Below, piece by piece: positions 54,097 through 62,809 of a stretch of DNA of 64,000 bases. The stretch's first letter is position 1; the number at the start of each line of letters is the position of its first letter. Below the pieces are notes generated by a model. That model saw only the letters and a list, made by a program, of their open reading frames with translations. It did not search any database and was not told the origin of the DNA. Source of the stretch: Candidatus Reconcilbacillus cellulovorans (GTDB taxonomy: Bacteria; Bacillota; Bacilli; Paenibacillales; Reconciliibacillaceae); NCBI GenBank assembly GCA_002507565.1, contig MOXJ01000001.1:186001-250000 (forward strand), given 5' to 3'. The translations under genes were made by a program, and so were the position numbers.

Positions 54097-54336
54097 ATCT
54101 ATCCCCGAGCACCGAACAGATCGCAACCGGGAGCGAATCGGTCGCAAGAGGAAGAGACCTGAGCGGTACTAGCGTTATGGTCAAGTGTTTGCAACTGCCC
54201 ATGCACCTATTCTAACGGAAAAATTCAAAACTCAAATCATGCACACGCATTAAGCAGCACATATTACTGCTCACAACTCAAGTCCTGTCAACCGAATAAA
54301 AGCGGAAGCCTCCGCAGAGCGCCATATCCGCACTTA
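54097..54336. other. AT-richer intergenic stretch with no recognised gene
   Basis: About 240 bp between the tyrS promoter and the PBP promoter. From 54200 to 54300 it is visibly poorer in G+C than the surrounding genes and has no open frame of note. A weak promoter-like pair occurs on the minus strand (TTGACA 54291-54286, TAATAT 54266-54261, 19-nt spacer). It could be a decayed insertion or hold a small RNA; I cannot support either. Confidence 0.5.
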
Positions 54337-54345
54337 TGGTATAAT
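54337..54345 (+). promoter_or_regulatory. Extended -10 promoter of the class A PBP
   Basis: TGGTATAAT, a perfect TATAAT (54340-54345) with the TGn extension; no TTGACA at 17 bp. It is 30 bp before the PBP start codon. Confidence 0.65.
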
Positions 54346-54374
54346 GATGAAGGTTGCCGCGGGAGGGATTGCGC

Positions 54375-57164
54375 ATGAAACGCCGCCTCGTTCTTTCAAC
54401 CGTGTTGATCGTCCTAGGCAAAACACTGCTATGGACGATTTCTGTCGTTTTTGCTTGTGGCCTGTTCGCCGCGGGCGCCGTCGCCGGTTTCGTCGCGTCG
54501 ATCCTTCAGGACGAACCTGTTCGACCGCGGGAGGAAATCATGTCCAAAATCCGGGAAAACACAAGAACCGGCTACGTCTATTTCCGCGGCGGCGAACTCG
54601 TCGGCCAACTGCGCACGGAAGAAGACCGCGACCCGGTTCCGCTCAACCAAATCCCCGACATCGTCAAACAGGCTTTTTTGGCGATAGAAGACGATCGTTT
54701 TTACGAACATTACGGCGTCAGCCCGACGGGGCTCGCGCGCGCCGTCTACCAGCAACTGACCCGCGCCGAACGCCAGACCGGCGGCAGCACGATCACGCAG
54801 CAACTGGCGCGCCGGCTGTTTCTGACGCTCGATCGCGATGTCGACCGGAAAGTGCGCGAAATCTTTTTGGCGCTCCGGCTTGAGCGGATGCTGTCGAAAG
54901 ACGAGATTTTCCAGGCCTACCTGAACAAAATTCCGTTCGGCAACGGTGCAAACGGATTCAATCTTTACGGTATCAAGGCCGCCGCCAAAGGCATTTTCGG
55001 CATCGACGACCTAGGTCGTCTCAACCTAGCCCAGGCCGCCTATCTGGCCGGGTTGCCTCAGCAGCCGAGCGTCTACAGCGCGTTTACGAGTAAAGGCACA
55101 TTCGATGAGGAAGGATTTTCCAAAGCCGTCGAACGCCAGCGCCTTGTGCTGCAACGCATGCTGGAAGTCGGCTTTATCGACGAGGCGCAATATCGCGAGG
55201 CGCTCGCTTTCGACTTGCGGTCTTCACTCGCCCAGCCAAGGCAGAAAGGATATGACCGTTATCCATACCTGATGATGGAAGTCGAACGTCGCGCGCCGGA
55301 ATTGTTGCTTCAGGCCAAGCGGCCCGAACTTGTCCCCGGCACGCCGACGTATGCCGAAGCGCTGAAAGAGGCCAAAGAGGAACTGCTGCGCGGCGGCTAT
55401 CGCATTTATACGACGGTGGACAAGGCGCTCTACGAAGAGATGAGGAAGATTGCGGAAAATCCAGCAAACTTTACGCCCGATCGCAAAGACGGCAGCGGGC
55501 CGGAACAAATCGCCGCCGTCGCGATCGAAAACCGGACCGGTGCCATCGTCGGCATGATCGAAGGACGCGACTTTTTCGTCGAGCAGATGAACCTGGCGAC
55601 GCAGATGAAACGCCAACCCGGCTCTACGATGAAGCCGATCGCCGCCTATATGCCCGCGATCGAAATGGGCAAAATCCAGCCCGCTTCCGTCATCGACGAT
55701 ACTCCGATCATTTTGAAGGACGGTCAAAAAAAGATTCATATTCCACAGAACTGGAATTCCAAATATAACGGGCTCGTCACCGCTCGCGAGGCGCTGAATC
55801 GCTCCTACAACATCCCTGCGCTGAAACTGTTTCTGTACGAGGTCGGCATTCAGACGGCGTGGGATTATGCGCGCAAGCTCGGCATTACCACGCTGACCGA
55901 AAAAGACGCCTACGCGCAAACCGGCGTCATCGGGGGGCTCGAATACGGCGTAACGGTAGAGGAGCTGACGAACGCCTACAGCGCGTTCCCGAACGAGGGC
56001 GTGTTCCGCGACGCCTACCTGATCGAGAAAATCGTCGACGCCGACGGCCGCGTCGTCTACGAGCACCGCCAGGAGCCGACGTCCGTCTTCTCCCGGGAGA
56101 CCGCCTACCTGATGACGAGCATGTTGCGAACGGTGATCACAGATCCACGGGGTACCGGCAACCGGATCACGCGGCTGTTCAAACATTTCCGCGACGTTGA
56201 AGTGGCCGGCAAAACCGGCACGACACAGGACAACGCCGACGTCTGGTTCATCGGATACTCGCCGGATGTGACGGTCGGCGTATGGGCGGGGTACGCGCAG
56301 CCGAAGTACAAGCTGACCAGCAGCCGGTGCGCCCCGGAACCGGTCGGCTGCGGCACGCAGCGGGCGATGCGGATTTGGGCACTCGTCATGGACGCCGCGA
56401 TCGACCTGCATCCGGACTGGTTCGCGCAAAAACGGTTCGTCCGCCCGGACACGATCGTCGAAGCGACCGTCTCGAAAGTGTCCGGCAAATGGCCGAGCGA
56501 ACTCGTGCGCGAAGCCGGCCTGCTCAACACGGACCTGTTCAACGTTGCCTATCTGCCGACGTCGGAAGACGACGTGCTCATCAAGGCGCGTTATGTGATG
56601 TACAACGGCCGCGAATACATCCCGCAGCCGGACACGCCGGCGGACATGGTACGCGAAAAGCTGATGGTCCGCCGCGAGAAACCGATACGCGAACTCCTGG
56701 CCGAAATCGAGCAGGCCCAACAGCAATTGCCAGAGCGCGATCGGAGACCGCTTGAAGAATTCATCCCGGTCGATTACACCGGCGATCCGCCGACCGAACC
56801 CGACCCGCGCGTCGACGACGGACAACCGCCCTCTCCGCCGTCGTCCGTCGAACTTCAGCCCGACGGAAACGGACAAGTGCGCGTTTCGTTCGCGCCGGCG
56901 TCCGAAGCCGACGTCGTCGGCTATCGCCTTTATCGATCGGTCGACGGCGGGCCGTTCGTCCGGATGGAAGGCAAAACCGTCTACGCCGGCGATCCGACCG
57001 TTTTCACCGACGCGCTGCAGCCCGGAACCGTCCAGAGCTATTACGTCACGGCCGTCGACGTGGCCGGACGCGAATCGCCGCCAAGCCGGCAGGTGTCGGC
57101 CGGTGCGCCGGCAAACGAAGAAGGGGCGAACCCGCAGCATCCGCCCGAAGTCCGCCCCTTCTGA
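54375..57164 (+). CDS. Class A penicillin-binding protein with C-terminal FN3 domain
   Basis: 929 residues. One N-terminal membrane anchor (about 18-45), GT51 glycosyltransferase domain (about 85-270; catalytic Glu in EDDRFYEHYG 105-114 and GGSTITQQ 137-144), transpeptidase domain with SxxK STMK (417-420), SxN SYN (477-479) and KTG (613-615), then a linker with two acidic, proline-rich parts and a fibronectin type III domain (about 830-920). It polymerises and crosslinks peptidoglycan at the cell surface. ATG 54375 has GGGAGGG 7 nt upstream; an earlier in-frame start lacks one. Confidence 0.95.
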   Translation: MKRRLVLSTVLIVLGKTLLWTISVVFACGLFAAGAVAGFVASILQDEPVRPREEIMSKIRENTRTGYVYFRGGELVGQLRTEEDRDPVPLNQIPDIVKQAFLAIEDDRFYEHYGVSPTGLARAVYQQLTRAERQTGGSTITQQLARRLFLTLDRDVDRKVREIFLALRLERMLSKDEIFQAYLNKIPFGNGANGFNLYGIKAAAKGIFGIDDLGRLNLAQAAYLAGLPQQPSVYSAFTSKGTFDEEGFSKAVERQRLVLQRMLEVGFIDEAQYREALAFDLRSSLAQPRQKGYDRYPYLMMEVERRAPELLLQAKRPELVPGTPTYAEALKEAKEELLRGGYRIYTTVDKALYEEMRKIAENPANFTPDRKDGSGPEQIAAVAIENRTGAIVGMIEGRDFFVEQMNLATQMKRQPGSTMKPIAAYMPAIEMGKIQPASVIDDTPIILKDGQKKIHIPQNWNSKYNGLVTAREALNRSYNIPALKLFLYEVGIQTAWDYARKLGITTLTEKDAYAQTGVIGGLEYGVTVEELTNAYSAFPNEGVFRDAYLIEKIVDADGRVVYEHRQEPTSVFSRETAYLMTSMLRTVITDPRGTGNRITRLFKHFRDVEVAGKTGTTQDNADVWFIGYSPDVTVGVWAGYAQPKYKLTSSRCAPEPVGCGTQRAMRIWALVMDAAIDLHPDWFAQKRFVRPDTIVEATVSKVSGKWPSELVREAGLLNTDLFNVAYLPTSEDDVLIKARYVMYNGREYIPQPDTPADMVREKLMVRREKPIRELLAEIEQAQQQLPERDRRPLEEFIPVDYTGDPPTEPDPRVDDGQPPSPPSSVELQPDGNGQVRVSFAPASEADVVGYRLYRSVDGGPFVRMEGKTVYAGDPTVFTDALQPGTVQSYYVTAVDVAGRESPPSRQVSAGAPANEEGANPQHPPEVRPF
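57120..57161. repeat. Inverted repeat at the end of the PBP gene
   Basis: GAAGGGGCG (57120-57128) and CGCCCCTTC (57153-57161) are perfect complements inside the last codons of the PBP gene, 9 bp before the convergent acsA stop. No T-run follows in either direction, so it may be a Rho-independent-like stop of low efficiency or an mRNA end protector. Confidence 0.5.
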
Positions 57165-57169
57165 TCCGT

Positions 57170-58894
57170 TCAATCTTCCATCGTCGACAGGTCGCCCGTC
57201 GGCAGGTTCAATTCCCACGCCTTCAGCACGCGGCGCATAATCTTGCCGCTGCGCGTCTTCGGCAGCTTGTCGCGGAATTCGATCTCGCGCGGAGCGGCAT
57301 GCGCGGCGAGCCCTTCACGGACAAAGCGCATCAGCTCTTCTTTCAGTTCTTCCGAAGGCTGATAGCCTTCGCGCAGCGCGACGAACGCCTTGATGATCTC
57401 GCCGCGCACCGGGTCCGGCTTGCCGATGACGCCGGCTTCGGCGACCGCCGGATGCTCGACCAGCTTGCTTTCCACCTCAAACGGGCCGACGCGCTCGCCG
57501 GCCGTGTTGATGACGTCGTCGACGCGGCCTTGGAACCAAAAGTAACCGTCCTCGTCCATATAGGCGGAGTCGCCGGAAATGTACCAGCCGGGGAATCGGA
57601 AATATTCTTGATATTTCGCAGGGTTGTTCCATATCTTTCTCATCATGGACGGCCACGGCGTTTTGATGGCCAGATTGCCCATCTGATACGGCGGCAGCAC
57701 GTTGCCGTGGTCGTCGAGAATCGCCGCTTCGACGCCGGGAATCGGTTTGCCCATCGAGCCCGGTTTGATCGGCATGCACGGATAGTTGCAGATGAGCTGC
57801 GCGCCTGTCTCCGTCATCCACCATGTGTCGTGGATGCGCTGGCCGTACACTTTCAGCCCCCAGCGCACGACTTCAGGGTTAAGCGGCTCGCCGACGCTGA
57901 GCACATGGCGCAGCGACGACAAATCGAATTCCTTGACGACGGCGTCGCCGGCGCCCATCAGCATGCGGAATGCCGTCGGCGCACTGTACCAGACCGTCAC
58001 GCGGTACTTCTGGATCGTCGCATACCAGTCGCGCGGATTGAACCGACCGCCGCGCACGACGTTCGTCGCGCCGTTCAGCCAAGGCGCGAAAATGCCGTAC
58101 GACGTGCCCGTCACCCACCCGGGGTCGGCCGTGCACCAGTAAATGTCGTCCTCCTTGAGATCGAGCACGATGCGCCCGGTGTAATAATGCTGGATCATCG
58201 CGTTATGCACGTGATAGACGCCCTTCGGCTTGCCCGTCGAACCGGACGTGTAATGGATGATGAGACCGTCCTCGCGGTCGACCCATTCGATGTCCAGCTC
58301 CTCGGAAGCCGCCTCCATTTCCTTGTAGTAGTCGACCTGGCCTTCCTGCAAAGTCAGATCGCGGCCGACCAGGATGATATGTTTCAGCGCCGGCAGATCG
58401 CGCACCGGAACGCGCGGCAGGAGAGCCGGCGTCGTCACGAGCGCCACCGCGCCGCTGTCCTCAAGCCGGTCGCGGACGGCCGTCTCCATGAACGCTTCGA
58501 ACAGCGGGCCGACGATGGCGCCGACTTTGATCGCGCCGAGCAGTGAGAAATACAGCTCCGGCGTCCGCGGCATGAATATGAAGACGCGGTCGCCCTTTCC
58601 CACGCCGAGTTTGCGCAACACGTTGCCGAATTTGTTGCTCATCCGCTTCAAGTCGGCAAACGTGTACTTTTCCTCGCGCCGGTCGTCGCTGTAAATCAGC
58701 GCGATCTTGTCGCGGCGAGGCCCGTCCGCGTGGCGGTCGATCGCCTCGTACGCCGCGTTGACTTTCCCGGTCGTATACCAGGAAAACGTTTTTTCGACCT
58801 CCCGCCAGTCGAACGTAGCGCGCGCCTCTTCATAATTCGCCATGTTCGGCGACTGGGCCGTGGGCGGAATCACTTCGCCTTTGAGCTTTTCCAC
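57170..58894 (-). CDS. acsA: Acetyl-CoA synthetase
   Basis: 574 residues, an AMP-forming acyl-adenylate enzyme making acetyl-CoA from acetate. Motifs: IIHYTSGSTGKPKGVYH, WWMTETGAQ, FQGRVDDVINTAGERVGPFEVE (key GRVDDVINTAGERVG) and the C-terminal PKTRSGKIMRR, where Lys551 is the residue acetylated by AcuA-type enzymes. GTG 58894 follows GAGGAGGAG. It is divergent from acuA-acuC, with a cre site in its leader. The 574-residue length matches B. subtilis AcsA rather than the 650-residue E. coli Acs. Confidence 0.97.
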   Translation of the reverse strand: MEKLKGEVIPPTAQSPNMANYEEARATFDWREVEKTFSWYTTGKVNAAYEAIDRHADGPRRDKIALIYSDDRREEKYTFADLKRMSNKFGNVLRKLGVGKGDRVFIFMPRTPELYFSLLGAIKVGAIVGPLFEAFMETAVRDRLEDSGAVALVTTPALLPRVPVRDLPALKHIILVGRDLTLQEGQVDYYKEMEAASEELDIEWVDREDGLIIHYTSGSTGKPKGVYHVHNAMIQHYYTGRIVLDLKEDDIYWCTADPGWVTGTSYGIFAPWLNGATNVVRGGRFNPRDWYATIQKYRVTVWYSAPTAFRMLMGAGDAVVKEFDLSSLRHVLSVGEPLNPEVVRWGLKVYGQRIHDTWWMTETGAQLICNYPCMPIKPGSMGKPIPGVEAAILDDHGNVLPPYQMGNLAIKTPWPSMMRKIWNNPAKYQEYFRFPGWYISGDSAYMDEDGYFWFQGRVDDVINTAGERVGPFEVESKLVEHPAVAEAGVIGKPDPVRGEIIKAFVALREGYQPSEELKEELMRFVREGLAAHAAPREIEFRDKLPKTRSGKIMRRVLKAWELNLPTGDLSTMED

Positions 58895-58940
58895 GCTGAC
58901 TCCTCCTCCCCGTCGTCGAGCGCAAAAACGGAATTGACAA

Positions 58941-58954
58941 GATAAACGCTTTCA
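58941..58954 (-). promoter_or_regulatory. Catabolite-responsive element (cre) in the acsA leader
   Basis: TGAAAGCGTTTATC on the minus strand agrees with TGWAANCGNTNWCA at 12 of 14 positions, including the central CG. It lies about 85 bp downstream of the acsA start point and 50 bp before the start codon. B. subtilis acsA and acuABC are both repressed by CcpA through cre sites, and ccpA is in this window. Confidence 0.78.
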
Positions 58955-59039
58955 CAAACGCCGCAAAAACAGCGACGTGCAGAAGCCGTCCGTTCATATT
59001 TCCCCGTTTTTGCCTTTGTGACGGAAATATGACGATCTC

Positions 59040-59066
59040 ATTATAGCATAAACGGCCGACTTTCAA
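59040..59066 (-). promoter_or_regulatory. Promoter of acsA
   Basis: Minus strand extended -10 TGCTATAAT (TATAAT 59045-59040) with TTGAAA (59066-59061) 15 nt upstream. The -35 spacing is short, so the TG extension is probably important. It uses the same six base pairs as the acuA -35. Confidence 0.65.
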
Positions 59067-59089
59067 CCATCCTGCACGCGTGCTACAAT
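59061..59089 (+). promoter_or_regulatory. Promoter of acuA-acuC
   Basis: TTTCAA (59061-59066), 17-nt spacer, TACAAT (59084-59089) with an upstream TG. The -35 hexamer is the complement of the acsA -35. Confidence 0.62.
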
Positions 59090-59123
59090 CAAAATGGATT
59101 TGCCGGCGCAGGAGGTGGAACCG

Positions 59124-59759
59124 GTGGAACACGTCAAACGGTATCACGCGGAAACCGTGCAGGTCCGCGGCCGCGACGTCGTGGTCGAAGGCCCGGTTCC
59201 CCCGGAACGCCTTCGCCCCCTGCGCATGCACCCGACGCTCGACGCGTTCCGCAGACCCGACGATCAAAAACGCGCGCTCGAGGACATTGCAGCCCTTCCG
59301 GAAGGGCGCGTGATTATCGCCCGCGACAGCGACGTCATCGTCGGTTACGTCACGTTCCACTATCCCGACCCGCTCGAGCGTTGGTCGGAAGAGGCGATGG
59401 ACGACTTGATCGAACTGGGTGCCGTTGAAGTAGCCGACGACTACCGGTCGGCGGGACTGGCCAAGCGCATGATCCGTCTTGCGTTTTACGGCGGACAAAT
59501 GGACCGGTACATTGTGTTTACGACCGAATACTACTGGCATTGGGATCTGCGCGGAAGCGGCCTGAACGTATGGCAGTATCGCGCGATGATGGAAAAGCTG
59601 ATGAAATCAGTCGACATGATCTGGTACGCCACGGACGACCCGGAAATTTGCGCCCACCCGGCGAACTGCCTGATGGCCCGCGTCGGCCCGCTCGTGCCCC
59701 AGGAATCCGTCGAGCGGTTCGACCGGCTTCGGTTCCGCCATCGCGGCTATATGTTTTGA
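59124..59759 (+). CDS. acuA: Acetoin utilization protein AcuA (protein acetyltransferase)
   Basis: A 211-residue GNAT-family enzyme. AcuA acetylates and inactivates acetyl-CoA synthetase. Visible: EGPVPPERL, AALPEGRVIIARDSDVIVGYVTF, YPDPLERWSE, LIELGAVEVADDYRSAGLAKRMI (acetyl-CoA loop), TTEYYWHWDLRGSGL and HPANCLMARVG. The GTG at 59124 is 6 nt after GGAGGTG and gives the normal start; the longer frame is not needed. The GNAT acyl-CoA loop (DYRSAGLAK) is intact. It stands opposite its substrate gene acsA. Confidence 0.95.
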   Translation: MEHVKRYHAETVQVRGRDVVVEGPVPPERLRPLRMHPTLDAFRRPDDQKRALEDIAALPEGRVIIARDSDVIVGYVTFHYPDPLERWSEEAMDDLIELGAVEVADDYRSAGLAKRMIRLAFYGGQMDRYIVFTTEYYWHWDLRGSGLNVWQYRAMMEKLMKSVDMIWYATDDPEICAHPANCLMARVGPLVPQESVERFDRLRFRHRGYMF

Positions 59760-59778
59760 ACAAAGGAGCGGAGATTCC

Positions 59779-60960
59779 GTGACCCGAGGACGCGCCGTCT
59801 ACATCGAACATGAGGATGCGTTGCGCTACCGGTTTTCCGACACCCACCCGTTCAATCAGTTTCGCCTCGTGCTGACGCGGGATCTGTTGCGCGCCGCCGG
59901 CGCGCTGGAAGACGGCGCCGTCTTCCGGCCGGATCCCGTCGAAGACGAATGGCTGTTGGCTGTCCACACCGCTGAATATGTCGACGCCGTCCGGAAACTG
60001 AGCCAGCCGCTTGTTCTTTCCGATGCGTACCGGCTGGCCGACCGGCACGGACTCGGCCCCGGCGACACGCCGTTTTTCCCGGACATGCATGCGGTAACCT
60101 CACGCATCGCGGGCGGCTCGGTCGCCGCAGCCGAACTCGTCATGTCCGGTCGTGTCGATCATGCGCTTCATCTCGCCGGCGGGCTTCACCACGCGATGCC
60201 GGACCGCGGCTCCGGTTTTTGCGTCTACAACGACGCGGCCGTCGCCATCGCCTACATCCGCCGGCGTTACGGCGCCCGGGTGCTTTACGTCGACACGGAC
60301 GTACACCACGGCGACGGCGTCCAATTCATCTTTTACGCGGATCCCGACGTGTGCACCCTCTCGATCCACGAATCGGGCCGATATTTATTCCCCGGCACCG
60401 GCTTCGTTCACGAGCGCGGAGAAGGAAACGCTTTCGGCACGGCGGTCAACCTTCCGCTCGAACCTTATACCGGCGACGAATCATGGCTGGAAGTGTTCCG
60501 CGAAGCAGTCGTGCGGACGGCCCGCGCGTTCCGGCCCGACTGCATCGTCAGCCAGCACGGCTGCGACGCCCACGCGTTCGACCCGCTGGCGCATCTTCTC
60601 TGCAGCATGCAGACGTATGCGGAAATCCCGCACATCCTTCACCGGCTGGCGCACGAATACTGCGGCGGACGATGGATCGCCCTCGGGGGCGGCGGCTACG
60701 ACATCTGGCGCGTCGTGCCGCGCGCCTGGAGTCTGTTGTGGCTGGAAATGACCGACCATCCGCTTGCGGCGGAAATTCGCGGTAAACCGGACGTTGCGCT
60801 TCCGGACGAATGGCTGCGTCGATGGGCGGACCGCAGTCCCGTCCGCCTTCCGGCCGCCTGGCTCGATCGGCCGGAAGAGATCCCCGACACGCCGCGAAAG
60901 AACGCGATCGCAGACGCCAATCGCCGCACCGCGGACGTCGCCCTGCAGTATATGGCATGA
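59779..60960 (+). CDS. acuC: Acetoin utilization protein AcuC (class I/II histone deacetylase-like)
   Basis: 393 residues of the arginase/deacetylase fold. Zinc site: Asp/His in VDTDVHHGDGVQF and Asp in QHGCDAHAFDPLAH; the charge-relay HH is in GGLHHAMPDRGSGFCVYND; the tyrosine is in LGGGGYD. AcuC removes the acetyl group that AcuA places on AcsA. GTG start with GGAGCGGAG upstream. It follows acuA by 19 bp; acuB, which lies between them in B. subtilis, is absent. Confidence 0.95.
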   Translation: MTRGRAVYIEHEDALRYRFSDTHPFNQFRLVLTRDLLRAAGALEDGAVFRPDPVEDEWLLAVHTAEYVDAVRKLSQPLVLSDAYRLADRHGLGPGDTPFFPDMHAVTSRIAGGSVAAAELVMSGRVDHALHLAGGLHHAMPDRGSGFCVYNDAAVAIAYIRRRYGARVLYVDTDVHHGDGVQFIFYADPDVCTLSIHESGRYLFPGTGFVHERGEGNAFGTAVNLPLEPYTGDESWLEVFREAVVRTARAFRPDCIVSQHGCDAHAFDPLAHLLCSMQTYAEIPHILHRLAHEYCGGRWIALGGGGYDIWRVVPRAWSLLWLEMTDHPLAAEIRGKPDVALPDEWLRRWADRSPVRLPAAWLDRPEEIPDTPRKNAIADANRRTADVALQYMA

Positions 60961-60964
60961 TCTT

Positions 60965-61666
60965 CTAAATTTTGGAGACCATCTCACGGACAAGACGGAA
61001 CGAATTTTCGGCGGCGACGCCCGTAAACGTCGCGAAATCCACATGAGCGGAGCCGTCCGCTCGGTCGGACATCGAGCGGATGACGACGTAAGGCACGCCG
61101 TTCAAATGACATACCTGGGCGGTCGCCGCTCCTTCCATCTCGGTGCACGCCCCGCCGAATTCGTCGCGAAGCGCGCGCACCGTCTCCCGGTCGGCGACGA
61201 AACAGTCCCCCGAGAGCACGCGACCGACCACGACGCGGCGCCCCGCCAGCGACCGGCCGGCCTCCAGCGCGAGCTCGACCAGGCGCTTATCGGCGGGAAA
61301 GACGGAAACGTCCGCAAACGGAATGACGCCGCGCGGAAACCCGAGCGGCGAGACGTCCATATCGTGGTGCATGCAATCTTCCGAAACGACGATGTCGCCG
61401 ATGTCGAGGCGCGGATCGAGCGCGCCCGCGACGCCGGTGAACACGACGGCGCCGACGCCGAATCGGTCGATCAACATTTGCGTACAGACGGCGGCGTTCA
61501 CCTTGCCGACCCCGGAGCGGCAAACGACGACCGGCCGGCCGCACCATCGCCCGCGGTAAAACGTCACTTTCGCTTTCGTCTCCGCGACCGGTTCCTCCAG
61601 CTCGCGCAAAAAGCGCTCCACTTCCTCCCGCATCGCGCCGATAATCCCGATCGGCTCGGTCGACAA
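60965..61666 (-). CDS. mtnN: 5'-methylthioadenosine/S-adenosylhomocysteine nucleosidase
   Basis: A 233-residue nucleosidase that splits adenine from MTA and SAH (methyl-cycle recycling; the SAH route also yields the AI-2 precursor). Marks: GIIGAMREEVE, VVCRSGVGKVNAA, GVAGALDPRLDIGDIVVSED, ACTEMEGAATAQVC (catalytic/substrate Glu-Met-Glu), and IRSMSDRAD (catalytic Asp). Start is TTG at 61666 with GGGGGAG 9 nt upstream. It converges with acuC. Confidence 0.95.
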   Translation of the reverse strand: MSTEPIGIIGAMREEVERFLRELEEPVAETKAKVTFYRGRWCGRPVVVCRSGVGKVNAAVCTQMLIDRFGVGAVVFTGVAGALDPRLDIGDIVVSEDCMHHDMDVSPLGFPRGVIPFADVSVFPADKRLVELALEAGRSLAGRRVVVGRVLSGDCFVADRETVRALRDEFGGACTEMEGAATAQVCHLNGVPYVVIRSMSDRADGSAHVDFATFTGVAAENSFRLVREMVSKI

Positions 61667-61702
61667 CCGCGCTCACTCCCCCTCCGAAACTCGCCGAACC
61701 GT

Positions 61703-62713
61703 TCATCCGGCCGGCTGCGCCACCGAATGGCGTCGGATCACCTCGTGCGGCAACACGACGCGCGTCTGTTCCACATGTTCCTTGTTCATCAACTTCGTGA
61801 GCAACCGCATCGCGACCGCGCCGATGTCGTACATCGGCTGGGCCACGGTCGTCAACTGCGGGCGCACCATCGACGCGATGCGGACGTTGTCGAGACCGAC
61901 GATCGAAATGTCTTCCGGCACGCGCAGGCCGGCGTCCTGAACGGCATGAATCGCGCCGATCGCCATTTCGTCCGTCGCACAGAACACCGCCGTCGGCCGC
62001 GACGGCAATTCGAGAAAATATTTCATCGTTTCCATGCCGGATTCATAACGGTAATTGCCGACCCGCACATATTCTTCCCGGAACGGAATACCGGCTTCCT
62101 CCAGAGCCCTCCGGTATCCGCGGAAACGCGCATAGCCGACAAGCGGATCCTGCAGCGTCCCGCTGATCATGCCGATGGCGCGGTGACCGGAATCGACGAG
62201 CAGCTTTACCGCGTCGTAAGCGGCCTGCTCGTGATCGATGTCGACCGAAGGCATCTCGTGCCGCTCGTCCATCGTCCCGCAAAGCACGACGGGCACCGTG
62301 GCCGTGCGGAACGCCTGCATGTGTTCATCCGTCACGACACCGCCCATGAACAGCAGGCCGTCGACCTGTTTTTCAAGGAGCGTGTTGATCACGCGGATCT
62401 CTTTTTCTTTTTTCTTGTCCGCATTGCACAGGATAATGTTGTAATGGTACATGTTGGCGATGTCTTCAATCCCTCTGGCTACCTCCGCAAAAACGGAGTT
62501 GGAAATGTCCGGAATGACGACACCGACCGTCGTCGTCCGCTTGCTCGCCAACCCGCGCGCGACGGCGTTCGGTCGATAGCCGAGCCGTTCGATCGCCTCA
62601 AACACTTTTTTGCGGGTTTGCGGCTTCACGTTCGGATTGTTGTTGACCACCCGGGAAACGGTGGCCATCGAGACGCCCGCCTCACGAGCCACATCATAGA
62701 TCGTCACGGTCAC
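61703..62713 (-). CDS. ccpA: Catabolite control protein A
   Basis: 336 residues of the LacI/GalR family. DNA-binding head: [21 protein letters not shown] (residues 4-24; key [14 protein letters not shown]), hinge [15 protein letters not shown], then the two-lobed effector domain with [16 protein letters not shown] and the C-terminal [20 protein letters not shown] (here [13 protein letters not shown]). The high identity to CcpA in hinge and C terminus separates it from sugar-specific LacI proteins. CcpA binds Ser46-phospho-HPr and cre sites. GTG or ATG start: MTVTIYDVA at 62713. Promoter at 62767-62795. Confidence 0.96.
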   Translation of the reverse strand: MTVTIYDVAREAGVSMATVSRVVNNNPNVKPQTRKKVFEAIERLGYRPNAVARGLASKRTTTVGVVIPDISNSVFAEVARGIEDIANMYHYNIILCNADKKKEKEIRVINTLLEKQVDGLLFMGGVVTDEHMQAFRTATVPVVLCGTMDERHEMPSVDIDHEQAAYDAVKLLVDSGHRAIGMISGTLQDPLVGYARFRGYRRALEEAGIPFREEYVRVGNYRYESGMETMKYFLELPSRPTAVFCATDEMAIGAIHAVQDAGLRVPEDISIVGLDNVRIASMVRPQLTTVAQPMYDIGAVAMRLLTKLMNKEHVEQTRVVLPHEVIRRHSVAQPAG

Positions 62714-62766
62714 GTTCGATCAACCTCGTTCGTTCGTTAATCGCCGGGAAAATCCCCGACAACTTT

Positions 62767-62795
62767 ATCATACAACAGAACCGAAAGAATAACAA
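62767..62795 (-). promoter_or_regulatory. Promoter of ccpA
   Basis: Minus strand TTGTTA (62795-62790), 17-nt spacer, TATGAT (62772-62767); SigA type. Confidence 0.7.
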
Positions 62796-62809
62796 TGAAA
62801 GCCATATCA
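62796..62809. promoter_or_regulatory. cre-like sequence next to the ccpA -35
   Basis: TGAAAGCCATATCA matches TGWAANCGNTNWCA at all but one position, but that position is the central G of the CG core, which is normally strongly conserved. It abuts the -35 of ccpA and overlaps the stop codon of the upstream gene. Confidence 0.4.

Noticed and set aside
54150-54165. GCGGTACTAG as a T-box remnant for tyrS
   Set aside because: It lies upstream of the tyrS promoter, has mismatches in the T-box core and no terminator follows.
55224-57218. 664-residue minus-strand open frame
   Set aside because: Antisense to the PBP gene, which has complete catalytic motifs.
60764-62740. 658-residue plus-strand open frame
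   Set aside because: Crosses the ends of acuC and all of mtnN and ccpA in antisense; shadow.
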